From Verrucomicrobiota bacterium (GTDB lineage: Bacteria; Verrucomicrobiota; Verrucomicrobiia; Verrucomicrobiales; Akkermansiaceae): 64,000 nt of DNA. The position numbers and the translations under genes are program-made. A model generated the notes under the pieces. That model searched no databases, was not told the origin of the DNA, and saw nothing but the letters and a program-made list of their open reading frames with translations. Positions within the stretch are counted from its first letter, which is position 1. Every line of letters starts with the position of its first letter. Where the stretch lies: positions 222,839-286,838 of the forward strand of contig JAFLEH010000002.1 of NCBI GenBank assembly GCA_017301995.1, written 5' to 3'. This document shows positions 9,967 through 19,067 of this stretch, in pieces.

Positions 9967-10224
9967 ATGAAAATCGTCACCGAAAACGAAGCTGTCGCCA
10001 CTTTCCACGATCTTGCGGAAATGGCCTGCTCCACGCACGAGCCTGTTTTCATCGCCCGCGAGGGCGGTGGAGCGGTCGTGCTGCTTTCGGTGGACGACTA
10101 TCAATCCCGCAACGACACCTCCTACCTCCTCGCCTCACCCGCAAACGCCGCCCGGCTCATGGAGTCCGTGGCGGATTATCAAGCCGGCCGCGGATTCACC
10201 CAGCGTGAACTCATCGAGCCGTGA
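9967..10224 (+). CDS. yefM: YefM/Phd-family antitoxin inside the ATP synthase operon
   Basis: 85 residues. It is the predicted antitoxin and autorepressor of the following YoeB-type toxin. The Phd/YefM pattern is visible: a short N-terminal strand and helix, then PVFIAREGGGAVVLLSVDDYQS (the family's 'ITr.g..avvlls.edY.s' core), then a disordered-looking C-terminal helix with LLASPANAARLMESVADYQAG, which resembles the YefM 'yLl.s..N...L..si....' toxin-binding tail. It starts 25 bp after atpG and overlaps the toxin by 4 bp, so it is positioned to be co-transcribed with the ATP synthase genes. Confidence 0.9.
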   Translation: MKIVTENEAVATFHDLAEMACSTHEPVFIAREGGGAVVLLSVDDYQSRNDTSYLLASPANAARLMESVADYQAGRGFTQRELIEP

Positions 10225-10481
10225 AATTCCTGTTTTCCGAAAATGGCTGGGACGACTATCTCCACTGGCAGCAAGCCAACCCGAAACTCCTCAGAAAGAT
10301 CAACACTCCGCTCAAAGACATCGCGCGAACTCCCTTTGATGGGATCGGCAAACCCGAACCGATGAAACATAATCTCACCAACTACTGGTCCCGCCGGATC
10401 GATGACGAACACCGCCTCGTTTACCGTATCGAGGGGGATGCGGTCCATATCATCCAGTGCCGTTTCCATTACTCCCGCTAA
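10221..10481 (+). CDS. yoeB: YoeB-family mRNA interferase toxin inside the ATP synthase operon
   Basis: 86 residues from a GTG that overlaps the antitoxin stop (GTGA). YoeB toxins cut mRNA at the ribosomal A site. The residues known to matter in E. coli YoeB all have counterparts: Glu in GKPEPMKHNL, Arg in WSRRIDDEHRLVYRI, and the terminal His-Tyr in CRFHY. Length matches the 84-residue E. coli protein. It appears intact, not decayed. It lies 39 bp upstream of atpD, which is unusual: its expression is probably linked both to its own antitoxin-controlled promoter and to the upstream atp promoter. Confidence 0.93.
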   Translation: MKFLFSENGWDDYLHWQQANPKLLRKINTPLKDIARTPFDGIGKPEPMKHNLTNYWSRRIDDEHRLVYRIEGDAVHIIQCRFHYSR

Positions 10482-11984
<1,503 letters not shown>

Positions 11985-11987
11985 CGG

Positions 11988-12017
11988 ATTTCAAATTTGA
12001 AATTCCAAATCTCAAAT
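11988..12017. repeat. AT-rich intergenic phrase between atpD and atpC
   Basis: The 43-bp gap between atpD and atpC is filled by TTTCAAATTTGAAATTCC and its continuation, a self-complementary phrase (TTTCAAATTTGAAA is a perfect palindrome). Very similar wording occurs at 59916-59974. It replaces the normal translational coupling spacer of these two genes. Confidence 0.6.
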
Positions 12018-12027
12018 CCCTTTCGCC

Positions 12028-12444
12028 ATGCCCCTCCAACTCGATATCGTCACCCCGGAGAAGAAGGTGTTTTCGGACGCCGTGGAAAACGTCTATCTGC
12101 CAGGAGCGGACGGCGAGATGGGTGTGCTGCCGCAGCATGCCGGCCTGGTCACCGCGCTGCAGCCCGGTGAACTCCGCTACCTGCACAACGGCACCGTCCA
12201 CCACATGGCGATCGGTTCCGGCTTCGCCGAAATCACCCAGACCCAGGTGGTCGTTCTAACCGACATGGCCCTCGGCGAGGCGGAAATCGACGTCGCCCAC
12301 ATGGAGGAAGCCATCCAGCGGGCCAAAGACCAGCTCATCGCCGAGGAGCACAGCATGAACTCGGAAGAAGTCGCCTTCCTCCAGGGAGCCATCGCCCGCT
12401 CCACCGCCGCGATTGTCTTCAAGCGCCGCCGCGGGTCGTATTGA
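12028..12444 (+). CDS. atpC: F-type ATP synthase subunit epsilon
   Basis: 138 residues. It is the rotor-foot subunit that can inhibit ATP hydrolysis. The N-terminal beta-sandwich is recognisable from LDIVTPEKKVFSDAVENVYLPGADGEMGVLPQHAGLVTAL, followed by GSGFAEI and the two-helix C-terminal domain (EIDVAHMEEAIQRAKDQL onward). Last gene of the atp cluster, 43 bp after atpD. Confidence 0.95.
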   Translation: MPLQLDIVTPEKKVFSDAVENVYLPGADGEMGVLPQHAGLVTALQPGELRYLHNGTVHHMAIGSGFAEITQTQVVVLTDMALGEAEIDVAHMEEAIQRAKDQLIAEEHSMNSEEVAFLQGAIARSTAAIVFKRRRGSY

Positions 12445-12472
12445 GATCATTCTATCCGGAGGAACGGCGGCC

Positions 12473-12805
12473 ATGAAAGAACTCTTCCGCGAGCGTGAAT
12501 TCGAGCGCGTCGCCTTTTTCCGCCAGGTTTTGGAGGATGAGGGGATTCCAACGATGATCCGCAATGAGAATCTGACAATGTCGGGTCTCTCTGAGATTCC
12601 GATTCCGGAATTTTTCCCCGCGCTCTGCGTTATGAACGACGATGACTATCCTCGCGCGGTCGCCATCATTCGAGCCCGGCTCGATGAAGAAAAATCGGAT
12701 CCGGGCGAGGACATCGGCTGCCCGGCCTGTGGTGAATCCAATCCCGGGAATTTCTCCAACTGCTGGTCGTGCGAAGCGCCGCTCAGGCCGGAAGTTGTCG
12801 GATAG
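12473..12805 (+). CDS. DUF2007-like protein with C-terminal zinc ribbon
   Basis: 110 residues from the ATG at 12473, preceded by GGAGGA. The N-terminal ~75 residues (FERVAFFRQVLEDEGIPTMIRNEN, then PALCVMNDDDYPRAVAII) resemble the DUF2007 'putative signal transducer' domain. The C-terminus has two CxxC pairs in GCPACGESNPGNFSNCWSC, a small zinc ribbon. Function unknown. It follows atpC by 28 bp and may be read through from the atp operon. Confidence 0.75.
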   Translation: MKELFREREFERVAFFRQVLEDEGIPTMIRNENLTMSGLSEIPIPEFFPALCVMNDDDYPRAVAIIRARLDEEKSDPGEDIGCPACGESNPGNFSNCWSCEAPLRPEVVG

Positions 12806-12969
12806 GGCAACCATCTACAGCACTCTGCGGCTGCGTGAGGTACTCGAGCGCCGCGCCAGGGAGAATCTTGCGTTCTCGCTGGGGCGATTGCGAGGAGGAT
12901 GAACCTTCACCGTTGCGGCCATTCAGAGCGGGATGAGCCCCTTCCGATTCCACCGTTCAATTTGTGATG

Positions 12970-14229
12970 CTATCCATTCCCCGCAGCCGCCGCGTACGCT
13001 GGCAGGGTGGCGCGGAGGATCTGGTCGATGCGGGCGCGTTCGCCGGCCGGGATGTGGGGAGCGGCACCATCGTCCGTTAGGGTGGCGCGGAGCCGGGTGA
13101 GAACGGAGGATTTCACCCGGTCCGGCAGGGAGGCGAAGGCTTTGGAATACACCATGAACGAGCAACGGTGCTTGAAGATGCGGTCATTGAGATTGAAATC
13201 CGCCAGCGACCGGCCTTCCGGGGTGCGGGGAAAGCGGGCGGCGAACGCTTCCTGAAACCCGGGGTCGCCTTCGATGCCATCGGCGCCGAGGGGAGCTTCG
13301 TCCTTGAAAAGCAGGAGATCGACAATCCGTGCCGCGGCGATGTCGGCCTGTTGGCCGGGACCTCCGGTGGCGGGATCGGCCTTGGGATCGAGCGATTGTT
13401 GGAGCCAGGCACCGCGCCGGTATTGCATGGCCGCGGCGGTTAGCTGGTTGTGAACCGCGCATTGGTGCTCCAGAACCATCAGCGCGACGATATCGCTGGT
13501 GGGCCGCAGATAGGGTGTGGTGTCGATTCTGCCGGATAGAGATTGGATAGACGGTGCGGATTGGGGCGGCTGGCGCCCGGCGGTTTCCTCATAGGTGCGG
13601 TTTCCGAAGTGCGGGAGCGAGCTAGTTCCCGTGACGTAATATCCGCCCCAGCGTTCGCCGATGGGGCTGCGGTGATCGATCAGAAACGATCCGAGCGGCA
13701 GGACCGGCTGGCCGGTGGCATCCGGAAACACGGAACGCACCAACATGCCGGGCACCGAGTTGGTGCGCGCGGTGCCATGGCAGGAAAGGCAGTCGGAAAC
13801 ATCACGCTGGATCCGCTTGGCTGCCGGGATGCCATCGGCGGGATCGAGGGTGTAATAGGTCACTCCCAGCGCCGGATCGTGGACGATTAGTTCCATCAGA
13901 CCGCCCGGCACCCAGCCGACATAGGCGTTTTCATTGAAAAAAACCGAACGCGGATGGGACGGGGAAATCAGGGAGTTCTGTTTGCTGGTTTTGGAAAAAA
14001 CCAGCACCTGGGAGGCTTCCGGGACCTCCAACATCCGGAGGATCTCGCGGACGCGATCCTTGGGCGTGGTTCCGCCGAGTTCCCGTTTTCCGGCCGCCAG
14101 ATCCGCCGCAAGCAGGGTGATCGGATCGGTGGGCGTGGAGTCGGAATAACGCGTCGGCGGCAAGTCCCAGAGGTCCGCGGCGGGCGCGGACGTGAGGGCC
14201 AGCAACACTGCCAATGCCGTGAACCGCAT
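12970..14229 (-). CDS. Exported c-type cytochrome-like protein
   Basis: 419 residues from the ATG at 14229. A signal peptide (MRFTALAVLLALTSAPAAD) is followed by a long domain with one heme-binding motif, Cys147-Leu-Ser-Cys-His151, in RDVSDCLSCHG. The remainder contains conserved-looking blocks such as VLPLGSFLIDHRSPIGERWGGYYVTG and EHQCAVHNQLTAAAMQYR, the latter holding His residues that could be distal ligands. It is probably a periplasmic monoheme protein of unknown electron-transfer role. The gene lies 8 bp after pyrC and is probably co-transcribed with it, although no metabolic link is apparent. Confidence 0.75.
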   Translation of the reverse strand: MRFTALAVLLALTSAPAADLWDLPPTRYSDSTPTDPITLLAADLAAGKRELGGTTPKDRVREILRMLEVPEASQVLVFSKTSKQNSLISPSHPRSVFFNENAYVGWVPGGLMELIVHDPALGVTYYTLDPADGIPAAKRIQRDVSDCLSCHGTARTNSVPGMLVRSVFPDATGQPVLPLGSFLIDHRSPIGERWGGYYVTGTSSLPHFGNRTYEETAGRQPPQSAPSIQSLSGRIDTTPYLRPTSDIVALMVLEHQCAVHNQLTAAAMQYRRGAWLQQSLDPKADPATGGPGQQADIAAARIVDLLLFKDEAPLGADGIEGDPGFQEAFAARFPRTPEGRSLADFNLNDRIFKHRCSFMVYSKAFASLPDRVKSSVLTRLRATLTDDGAAPHIPAGERARIDQILRATLPAYAAAAGNG

Positions 14230-14237
14230 GATGTATG

Positions 14238-15521
14238 TTAGATCGTGCGTTTCAGGACATCCGTGCCGAGCACCACGAGGTCCACGCTGCCGGATAGGGT
14301 TTGGTCCAGAAAGGGCGTGTTGCGGGATTTCGATTTCATGAACTCCGCGGTGAAAGTGGTGGAACCTTCCGGGTTGAAAAGCATCAGATCGGCCTTGTGG
14401 CCGGGGGCGATTTCCGGGACGGAGATCCCCATCAGGCGGCGGGGTTCGGCGGCGTAGCGTTTGACCAGCAAATCCCAACCGAATTTTCCGGTGGCAATGT
14501 AATGATGATAGAGAGAGACCACGGCGGTTTCGAGACCGGTGATGCCGTTGGGCGCGCTGGTGAAATCCTGGGATTTCTCGAACGGGGTGTGCGGCGCGTG
14601 GTCGGTGGCGATGATGTCGAACACGCCGTCGATCAGCCCTTGGAGCAGCGCTTCGGTGTCGGCCTTGGTGCGCAGTGGCGGGTTCATTTTGTAGTGGGTG
14701 TCGTAATCGCCGATGTCCTCCTCGCTGAAAAGCAGGTGGTGTGGCGCCACCTCGCAGGTGACCCTGACATCGCCGCGCGATTTCCACCAGCGGATGGTTT
14801 CCATGCCGAGCGCGCTGGAAACGTGCTGGATGTGAATGTGCGCGCCGGTGGCGTGAGCCAGTCGGATGTCGCGGTCGATGATGATCTCCTCCGCGCAGGC
14901 CGGGCTTCCCTTGATGCCTAACCGATAGCTGGTGACGCCCTCGTTGAGCGCGCGCGGCCCGGCGAGTTCCGGCACCTCGCAGTGGGAGGCGAAGAACATG
15001 CCGAACTCGGTGGCGTATTGCATGGCGCGGAACAGCACCGCCGGATCGGCCGTGGTGTCGCCGTCGTCGGTGAGCATTCTAACACCAAGCGAGCGCATCC
15101 CGTCGATCGCGGCGAGTTCCTTGCCCTCGCGGTTTTTGGTGACGCATCCCGAGGTGTAAACCGGAATCCGGGAGTTTTTCGCGGCGGAATTGAGAACGGA
15201 AGCCACCACGGCGGGGTTGTCGAGCGCGGGGCGGGTGTTAGGCATCATCACGATGCCGGTGATGCCGCCGTTAATCGCCGCCTCGCTGCCGGTGGCGATG
15301 GTTTCCTTCGCCTCGAACCCCGGTTCGCGGAAATGCACGTGAGCGTCGAACATGCCGGGCATGAGGATCCGGCCGGCGGCGTCGATGGTTTCCGCGCCAT
15401 CCGGAGCGGCCAGTCCCGGTCCGGCTTGTTGGATTACACCGTCATCGCCGATCAGGACGGAAACGGGTGTTAGGTCGGTGGAGTATTCGCTGGCGAGTCG
15501 GGCGTTGGTGATGAGCAACAT
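14238..15521 (-). CDS. pyrC: Dihydroorotase (class I)
   Basis: 427 residues from the ATG at 15521. It catalyses ring closure of carbamoyl aspartate to dihydroorotate in pyrimidine synthesis. The metal-binding HxH is in GMFDAHVHFREPG (about residue 60), further ligands lie in HIQHVSS and the catalytic ATDHAPHT. Length and motifs fit the amidohydrolase-superfamily class I enzymes. An in-frame extension to 15560 consists of AT-rich repeat-like sequence and is rejected. It follows the XRE regulator gene and precedes the cytochrome-like gene. Confidence 0.93.
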   Translation of the reverse strand: MLLITNARLASEYSTDLTPVSVLIGDDGVIQQAGPGLAAPDGAETIDAAGRILMPGMFDAHVHFREPGFEAKETIATGSEAAINGGITGIVMMPNTRPALDNPAVVASVLNSAAKNSRIPVYTSGCVTKNREGKELAAIDGMRSLGVRMLTDDGDTTADPAVLFRAMQYATEFGMFFASHCEVPELAGPRALNEGVTSYRLGIKGSPACAEEIIIDRDIRLAHATGAHIHIQHVSSALGMETIRWWKSRGDVRVTCEVAPHHLLFSEEDIGDYDTHYKMNPPLRTKADTEALLQGLIDGVFDIIATDHAPHTPFEKSQDFTSAPNGITGLETAVVSLYHHYIATGKFGWDLLVKRYAAEPRRLMGISVPEIAPGHKADLMLFNPEGSTTFTAEFMKSKSRNTPFLDQTLSGSVDLVVLGTDVLKRTI

Positions 15522-15556
15522 GGCGGTTTTGAGTTTCAAGTTTTCAGTTTCAAGTG

Positions 15557-15913
15557 TCAAGAGAGGGCGGAATCGGATGGAGGCAGGGATGGTGGTGCCT
15601 TTCGAATTCTGCGCGGGGCTCGACGGCGTTCGGCGCGCTTGAGTGCCTCGATGGAGGTGGCGACGGGTTGTGTTGAGAAAAGGGAGCGGATCTCCCCGTC
15701 CACGCCTAGGGCGACGGCCACGCGGGTGAGCCGCTGGAATGATCCTTGGCCCTTGGATTCAAGGAGTTTCAGCGTGGAAACGGCCACTCCCGAGCGCTCC
15801 GCGAGTTCCTCTCGGGTCCAACCTTTGGCGAGGCGGATGGCGCGGATGCGCTGCCCCACCTCCCGCGCCAAAGCGACCGGATTCCTCTGGGTAAAAGCCG
15901 ATATTTTGTCCAT
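15557..15913 (-). CDS. XRE-family transcriptional regulator (HipB-like)
   Basis: 118 residues. A helix-turn-helix of the Cro/CI type spans about residues 20-75: VGQRIRAIRLAKGWTREELAERSGVAVSTLKLLES. The C-terminus is basic and Pro/Arg-rich (AERRRAPRRIRK). It resembles HipB-type antitoxin-repressors, but no HipA is adjacent; the nearest HipA-like gene is 3 kb away on the same strand. A 9-bp inverted repeat overlaps its start codon (see 15903-15945) and suggests autoregulation. Confidence 0.85.
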   Translation of the reverse strand: MDKISAFTQRNPVALAREVGQRIRAIRLAKGWTREELAERSGVAVSTLKLLESKGQGSFQRLTRVAVALGVDGEIRSLFSTQPVATSIEALKRAERRRAPRRIRKAPPSLPPSDSALS

Positions 15914-15945
15914 CCGGGCTTCAAGTTGGGTTTAACGGACAAAAT
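15903..15945. promoter_or_regulatory. Candidate operator: ATTTTGTCC ... GGACAAAAT
   Basis: ATTTTGTCC (15903-15911) and GGACAAAAT (15937-15945) form a perfect 9-bp inverted repeat with a 25-bp centre. The left arm includes the start codon region of the XRE gene. Spacing fits two dimers or a looped repressor, as for autoregulated XRE proteins. Confidence 0.55.
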
Positions 15946-16044
15946 GTCAACCCTTGAATTCGAAAACAGACGAGACGGAATCCGTCGGTCTTCGGATTGT
16001 GGCTTGACCGCCGGGGGGATGGCGGACAGGCTGGGCGTGTTCCC

Positions 16045-16467
16045 ATGAAGCACCGCGACACCTCAGATCCCATCGCTTGGGCCCGCCGGATCAATCCGGT
16101 GTGGAAAGTCCGCCACGGACTGGATCAGGTGGCGGAAGAATGGATGGATCATTTGCAGGCGGCCGACCCCGAACGGCTGCGGATTTGCTGCGAGATCGCC
16201 GCGTTTCTGTCGCGCGGACCGGGGTATGGCGCGGACCCGAAACCGTGGTTCTACGGCGGGTTGTTCAGCTTGGCCACGCGCGAGGAAGGGCAGCGGTTTC
16301 TATCCAACCACCGACTGACTTCCGCGATCATCCCCGCTCTGGCCCACGAGCCGAAATCCGAGCAATGGGTGGCGGGCCTCAGCGCCGTCACGCGCGACCT
16401 GATCAAGCGCCTGCGGACCGCCATCGGCAACGAGGTTGCCACCCGCTGGCAAGGACGCGGGGCGTGA
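16045..16467 (+). CDS. Hypothetical protein, helical
   Basis: 140 residues from the ATG at 16045, transcribed divergently from the XRE gene. I do not recognise a family. The sequence is mostly helical, with Trp-rich patches (DPIAWARRINPVWKVRHGLDQ; PKPWFYGGLFSLAT) and two cysteines in RICCEIAAFL. There is no signal peptide or membrane segment. Codon use is like the neighbours, so it is probably a real gene. A longer in-frame start at 15997 would overlap the operator-side DNA. Confidence 0.55.
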   Translation: MKHRDTSDPIAWARRINPVWKVRHGLDQVAEEWMDHLQAADPERLRICCEIAAFLSRGPGYGADPKPWFYGGLFSLATREEGQRFLSNHRLTSAIIPALAHEPKSEQWVAGLSAVTRDLIKRLRTAIGNEVATRWQGRGA

Positions 16468-16801
16468 CCGGATCGATGGTGGATGGATGATCGTGGATCG
16501 TTGATAGCCCCGATTGGCGATTGTTGATTGTTGAATGGGTGATCTGCTACGGTGTGTTCCCGCTGAATCGCTGAAACCCTGTGTACCGCATAGCCGCTGA
16601 AACTGGGACAACAAAAACCAGATCGATTCCGATTCACTATCCGGTGCCGGCTTTCCGATCGGACAAAACTCAGCGAATTCAGCGGTTCTCAGTGTTGCAG
16701 CGGTAAACCGAGTTTCCAAACTTCCTTTAATCTCGGATTTCGGGTTCAATCGTCAAACACAGGTCTCACCCCATCACGCGCGATTCGCTTTATCGGCCGC
16801 A
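16468..16801. other. Intergenic region with AT-rich repeated phrases
   Basis: 334 bp without a convincing gene. 16483-16530 contains direct repetition of GATNGTTGAT-type words (GATCGTTGAT, GATTGTTGATTGTTGA), like the AT-rich phrases at 8933-9031 and 59916-59974. The remainder resembles degraded sequence around CAGCGGT/ACCGCTG words (16557-16700). It lies downstream of both flanking genes; no clear terminator was found. Confidence 0.45.
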
Positions 16802-18001
16802 TCATGTCGCCGCCTGGCACTGGTCCATCAGACGCCGGAGCGCGTCGGCGGGCGGGTTGGAGGGGTCGGGATAGTCGAAGATCTGGCCCTCGTAGTTGCG
16901 GAGGGTGACTTTGCCTGGGGTGGAATCGATGATGTATTCCGGGTTGAGCGGGATTTTTCCGCCGCCGCCGGGGCCGTCGATGACAAACTGCGGCACGGCG
17001 TAGCCGGTGGTGTGGCCGCGGAGGCCCTCGATGATGGCGATGCCGTCGGCCACCGGGGTGCGGAGGTGGGACGAACCGTTGATCAGGTCGCACTGATAGA
17101 GATAATACGGCCGCACGCGGCACATCAGCAGCTTGTGTACGAGGGCTTTCTGGGTTTCCACCGAGTCGTTGACGCCGCGCAGCAGCACGCTTTGGTTTCC
17201 GAGCGGGATGCCGGCGTCGGCAAGGCGGCCGAGGGCGTCGCGGACTTCCGAGGTCAGCTCGCGGGGGTGGTTGGTGTGGATGGAAATGAACAGCGGGTGG
17301 TGTTTGCGCAGCATGGCGCAGAGTTCCGGTGTGATCCGCTGGGGAAGGAAAACCGGGATCCGGGTGCCGATGCGCAGGAACTGGATGTGCGGGATGGCGC
17401 GCAGGCGTGTTAGGATGCGGTCCAGGCGGTCGTCGGTGAAAAGCAGCGGGTCTCCTCCGGATAGGAGCACGTCGCGGATTTGCGGGGTGCGGGCGAGGTA
17501 GCGGAACGCCGCTTCCCACTGGGTTTCCAGATGCTGGTCGCCCACGCCGGAAACCACGCGCGAACGGGTGCAGTAACGGCAATACGAGGCGCAGCGGTCG
17601 GTGACGAGAAACAACACCCGGTCCGGATAGCGGTGGACCAGCCCCGGTACCGGCATGTGGCTGTCTTCGCCGCAAGGGTCGGCCAGTTCCTCCGGAGCGT
17701 TCCAACCTTCCTCCAGCCGGGGGATCACCTGCCGGCGGATCGGGCAATCCGGGTTCTCGCGGTCGATCAGATTGAAAAAATGCGGGGTGATCGACATCGC
17801 CAGCTTGTGCCCGGCCAGCAGTACCCCGGCGCGTTCCACGTCGGATAGAGCGAGGCGTTCCTCGAGTCCGGCGAGGGTGTCCACCCGGTGTCGGAGCTGC
17901 CAGCGGGCGTCGTGCCAATGGTCCATGGCGGCATCCGGCCAGTAGCCTGGCGCGTGGGAGCGGAACTCCGTGTCGGCGTTGGAATCGGCCGGGTGTTTCA
18001 T
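16802..18001 (-). CDS. kamA: Lysine 2,3-aminomutase family radical SAM protein
   Basis: 399 residues. The radical-SAM Fe-S cluster motif is in TDRCASYCRYCTR, the AdoMet-binding LSGGDPLL follows, and the PLP-binding Lys lies in DGPGGGGKIPLNPEYII, as in KamA. Family members convert L-lysine to beta-lysine; EpmB relatives act on EF-P. The C-terminal domain (KVTLRNYEGQIFDYPDP) supports a KamA/AblA-type enzyme. Beta-lysine can serve lysine degradation or, with an acetyltransferase, osmoprotection; no such partner is adjacent. The gene overlaps pssA by 4 bp. Confidence 0.87.
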   Translation of the reverse strand: MKHPADSNADTEFRSHAPGYWPDAAMDHWHDARWQLRHRVDTLAGLEERLALSDVERAGVLLAGHKLAMSITPHFFNLIDRENPDCPIRRQVIPRLEEGWNAPEELADPCGEDSHMPVPGLVHRYPDRVLFLVTDRCASYCRYCTRSRVVSGVGDQHLETQWEAAFRYLARTPQIRDVLLSGGDPLLFTDDRLDRILTRLRAIPHIQFLRIGTRIPVFLPQRITPELCAMLRKHHPLFISIHTNHPRELTSEVRDALGRLADAGIPLGNQSVLLRGVNDSVETQKALVHKLLMCRVRPYYLYQCDLINGSSHLRTPVADGIAIIEGLRGHTTGYAVPQFVIDGPGGGGKIPLNPEYIIDSTPGKVTLRNYEGQIFDYPDPSNPPADALRRLMDQCQAAT

Positions 18002-18900
18002 GGTTTCTCCGCGGAATCGTCTCCGGCCTGGTCCGGATCGGCCTCGTCTTCGGGAGCCGGGTCCACCTCAATGCCGCGCCGCCAGCTTTGGGAAAGCCAC
18101 GGCCGGACCATGCCGTAAACCAGATAGGCGCTGAAAAGGATGACCGGCACGATGTAATAGTATTTTACCGCCGCGACCAGGACGAGGGCGCCGATCACCA
18201 GCGCGCCGGAGGAACCGCGGGTCCGCCAATCGACCTTCTTGAAACTCGGATAGCGAACGTCGCTGATCATCAGCCAGGAAAGGCCGAGCATTGCTCCAGC
18301 CAAGACGAAACGCCACGGGCCGAGCTCGCGGTCGTTTTCATAGATCCGCATGATTAGGAAGGTTAGAGAGGCGATGAAACCGGCGGCCATCGGGATTGGG
18401 ATGCCGCGGAAATCACCGGGATCGTCGGTTTTTTTCGGCAGCGCGGCCAGACAGTTGAAACGCGCGAGCCGCATCGCGCCGCAGAGCAGATAGACGACGC
18501 CGATCACCCAGCCGACCTCCTGGAGCGGCAGCAGGACCGCTTTGGCAAGCAGCATCGCCGGGGCCATGCCGAAGGAAATGATGTCCGCCAGGGAGTCGAA
18601 CTCGCGGCCGAAGGGCGAATCCTGGCCGCCGAGACGGGCCAGCCGCCCGTCCAGCAGATCGAACAGGCAGGATCCGAAAATCAGCAGGATGGCGTATTCG
18701 TAGTAGTGCCGGGTGATTTCGTAGGCCTGCTTGTCCGGGAATTTGAGTCCGGATTGGAGCACTTCCTTGGCGACGGCCACCTCGCTGAGGCCCTTGAAAA
18801 TCATGACCACCGCGAAAAACCCACACGCCAGATTGCCGGCCGTCATCAGGTTCGGCAGGAAATAGATCTTCGGTTCGTCTGGATCTCGGTATCGGGCCAT
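17998..18900 (-). CDS. pssA: CDP-diacylglycerol--serine O-phosphatidyltransferase
   Basis: 300 residues from the ATG at 18900; an in-frame ATG at 18960 would add 20 polar residues. It is a membrane enzyme making phosphatidylserine, the precursor of phosphatidylethanolamine. The CDP-alcohol phosphotransferase signature D..DGR.AR........G.EFDS.AD is seen in FDLLDGRLARLGGQDSPFG followed by REFDSLAD. The N-terminal FLPNLMTAGNLACGFFAVV is typical of PssA, and about eight hydrophobic segments follow. The C-terminus is an acidic tail. Its stop overlaps the kamA start (ATGA), indicating coupled translation. Confidence 0.93.
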   Translation of the reverse strand: MARYRDPDEPKIYFLPNLMTAGNLACGFFAVVMIFKGLSEVAVAKEVLQSGLKFPDKQAYEITRHYYEYAILLIFGSCLFDLLDGRLARLGGQDSPFGREFDSLADIISFGMAPAMLLAKAVLLPLQEVGWVIGVVYLLCGAMRLARFNCLAALPKKTDDPGDFRGIPIPMAAGFIASLTFLIMRIYENDRELGPWRFVLAGAMLGLSWLMISDVRYPSFKKVDWRTRGSSGALVIGALVLVAAVKYYYIVPVILFSAYLVYGMVRPWLSQSWRRGIEVDPAPEDEADPDQAGDDSAEKP

Positions 18901-19067
18901 GCGCGGGCGATTGATCGCACCATACGCGGGAAATTGACAGTGCAAATTTTTTCGCGCCATTTGGGGCGATTTGCCGGAAAACCGGATACCCCGCGCCGTT
19001 TCCGGTTCAGGTGCCTCGTCGCATCGGAGTCAGGCGGGATGATGAAGTTCAAGGATGGTTCCGATGA

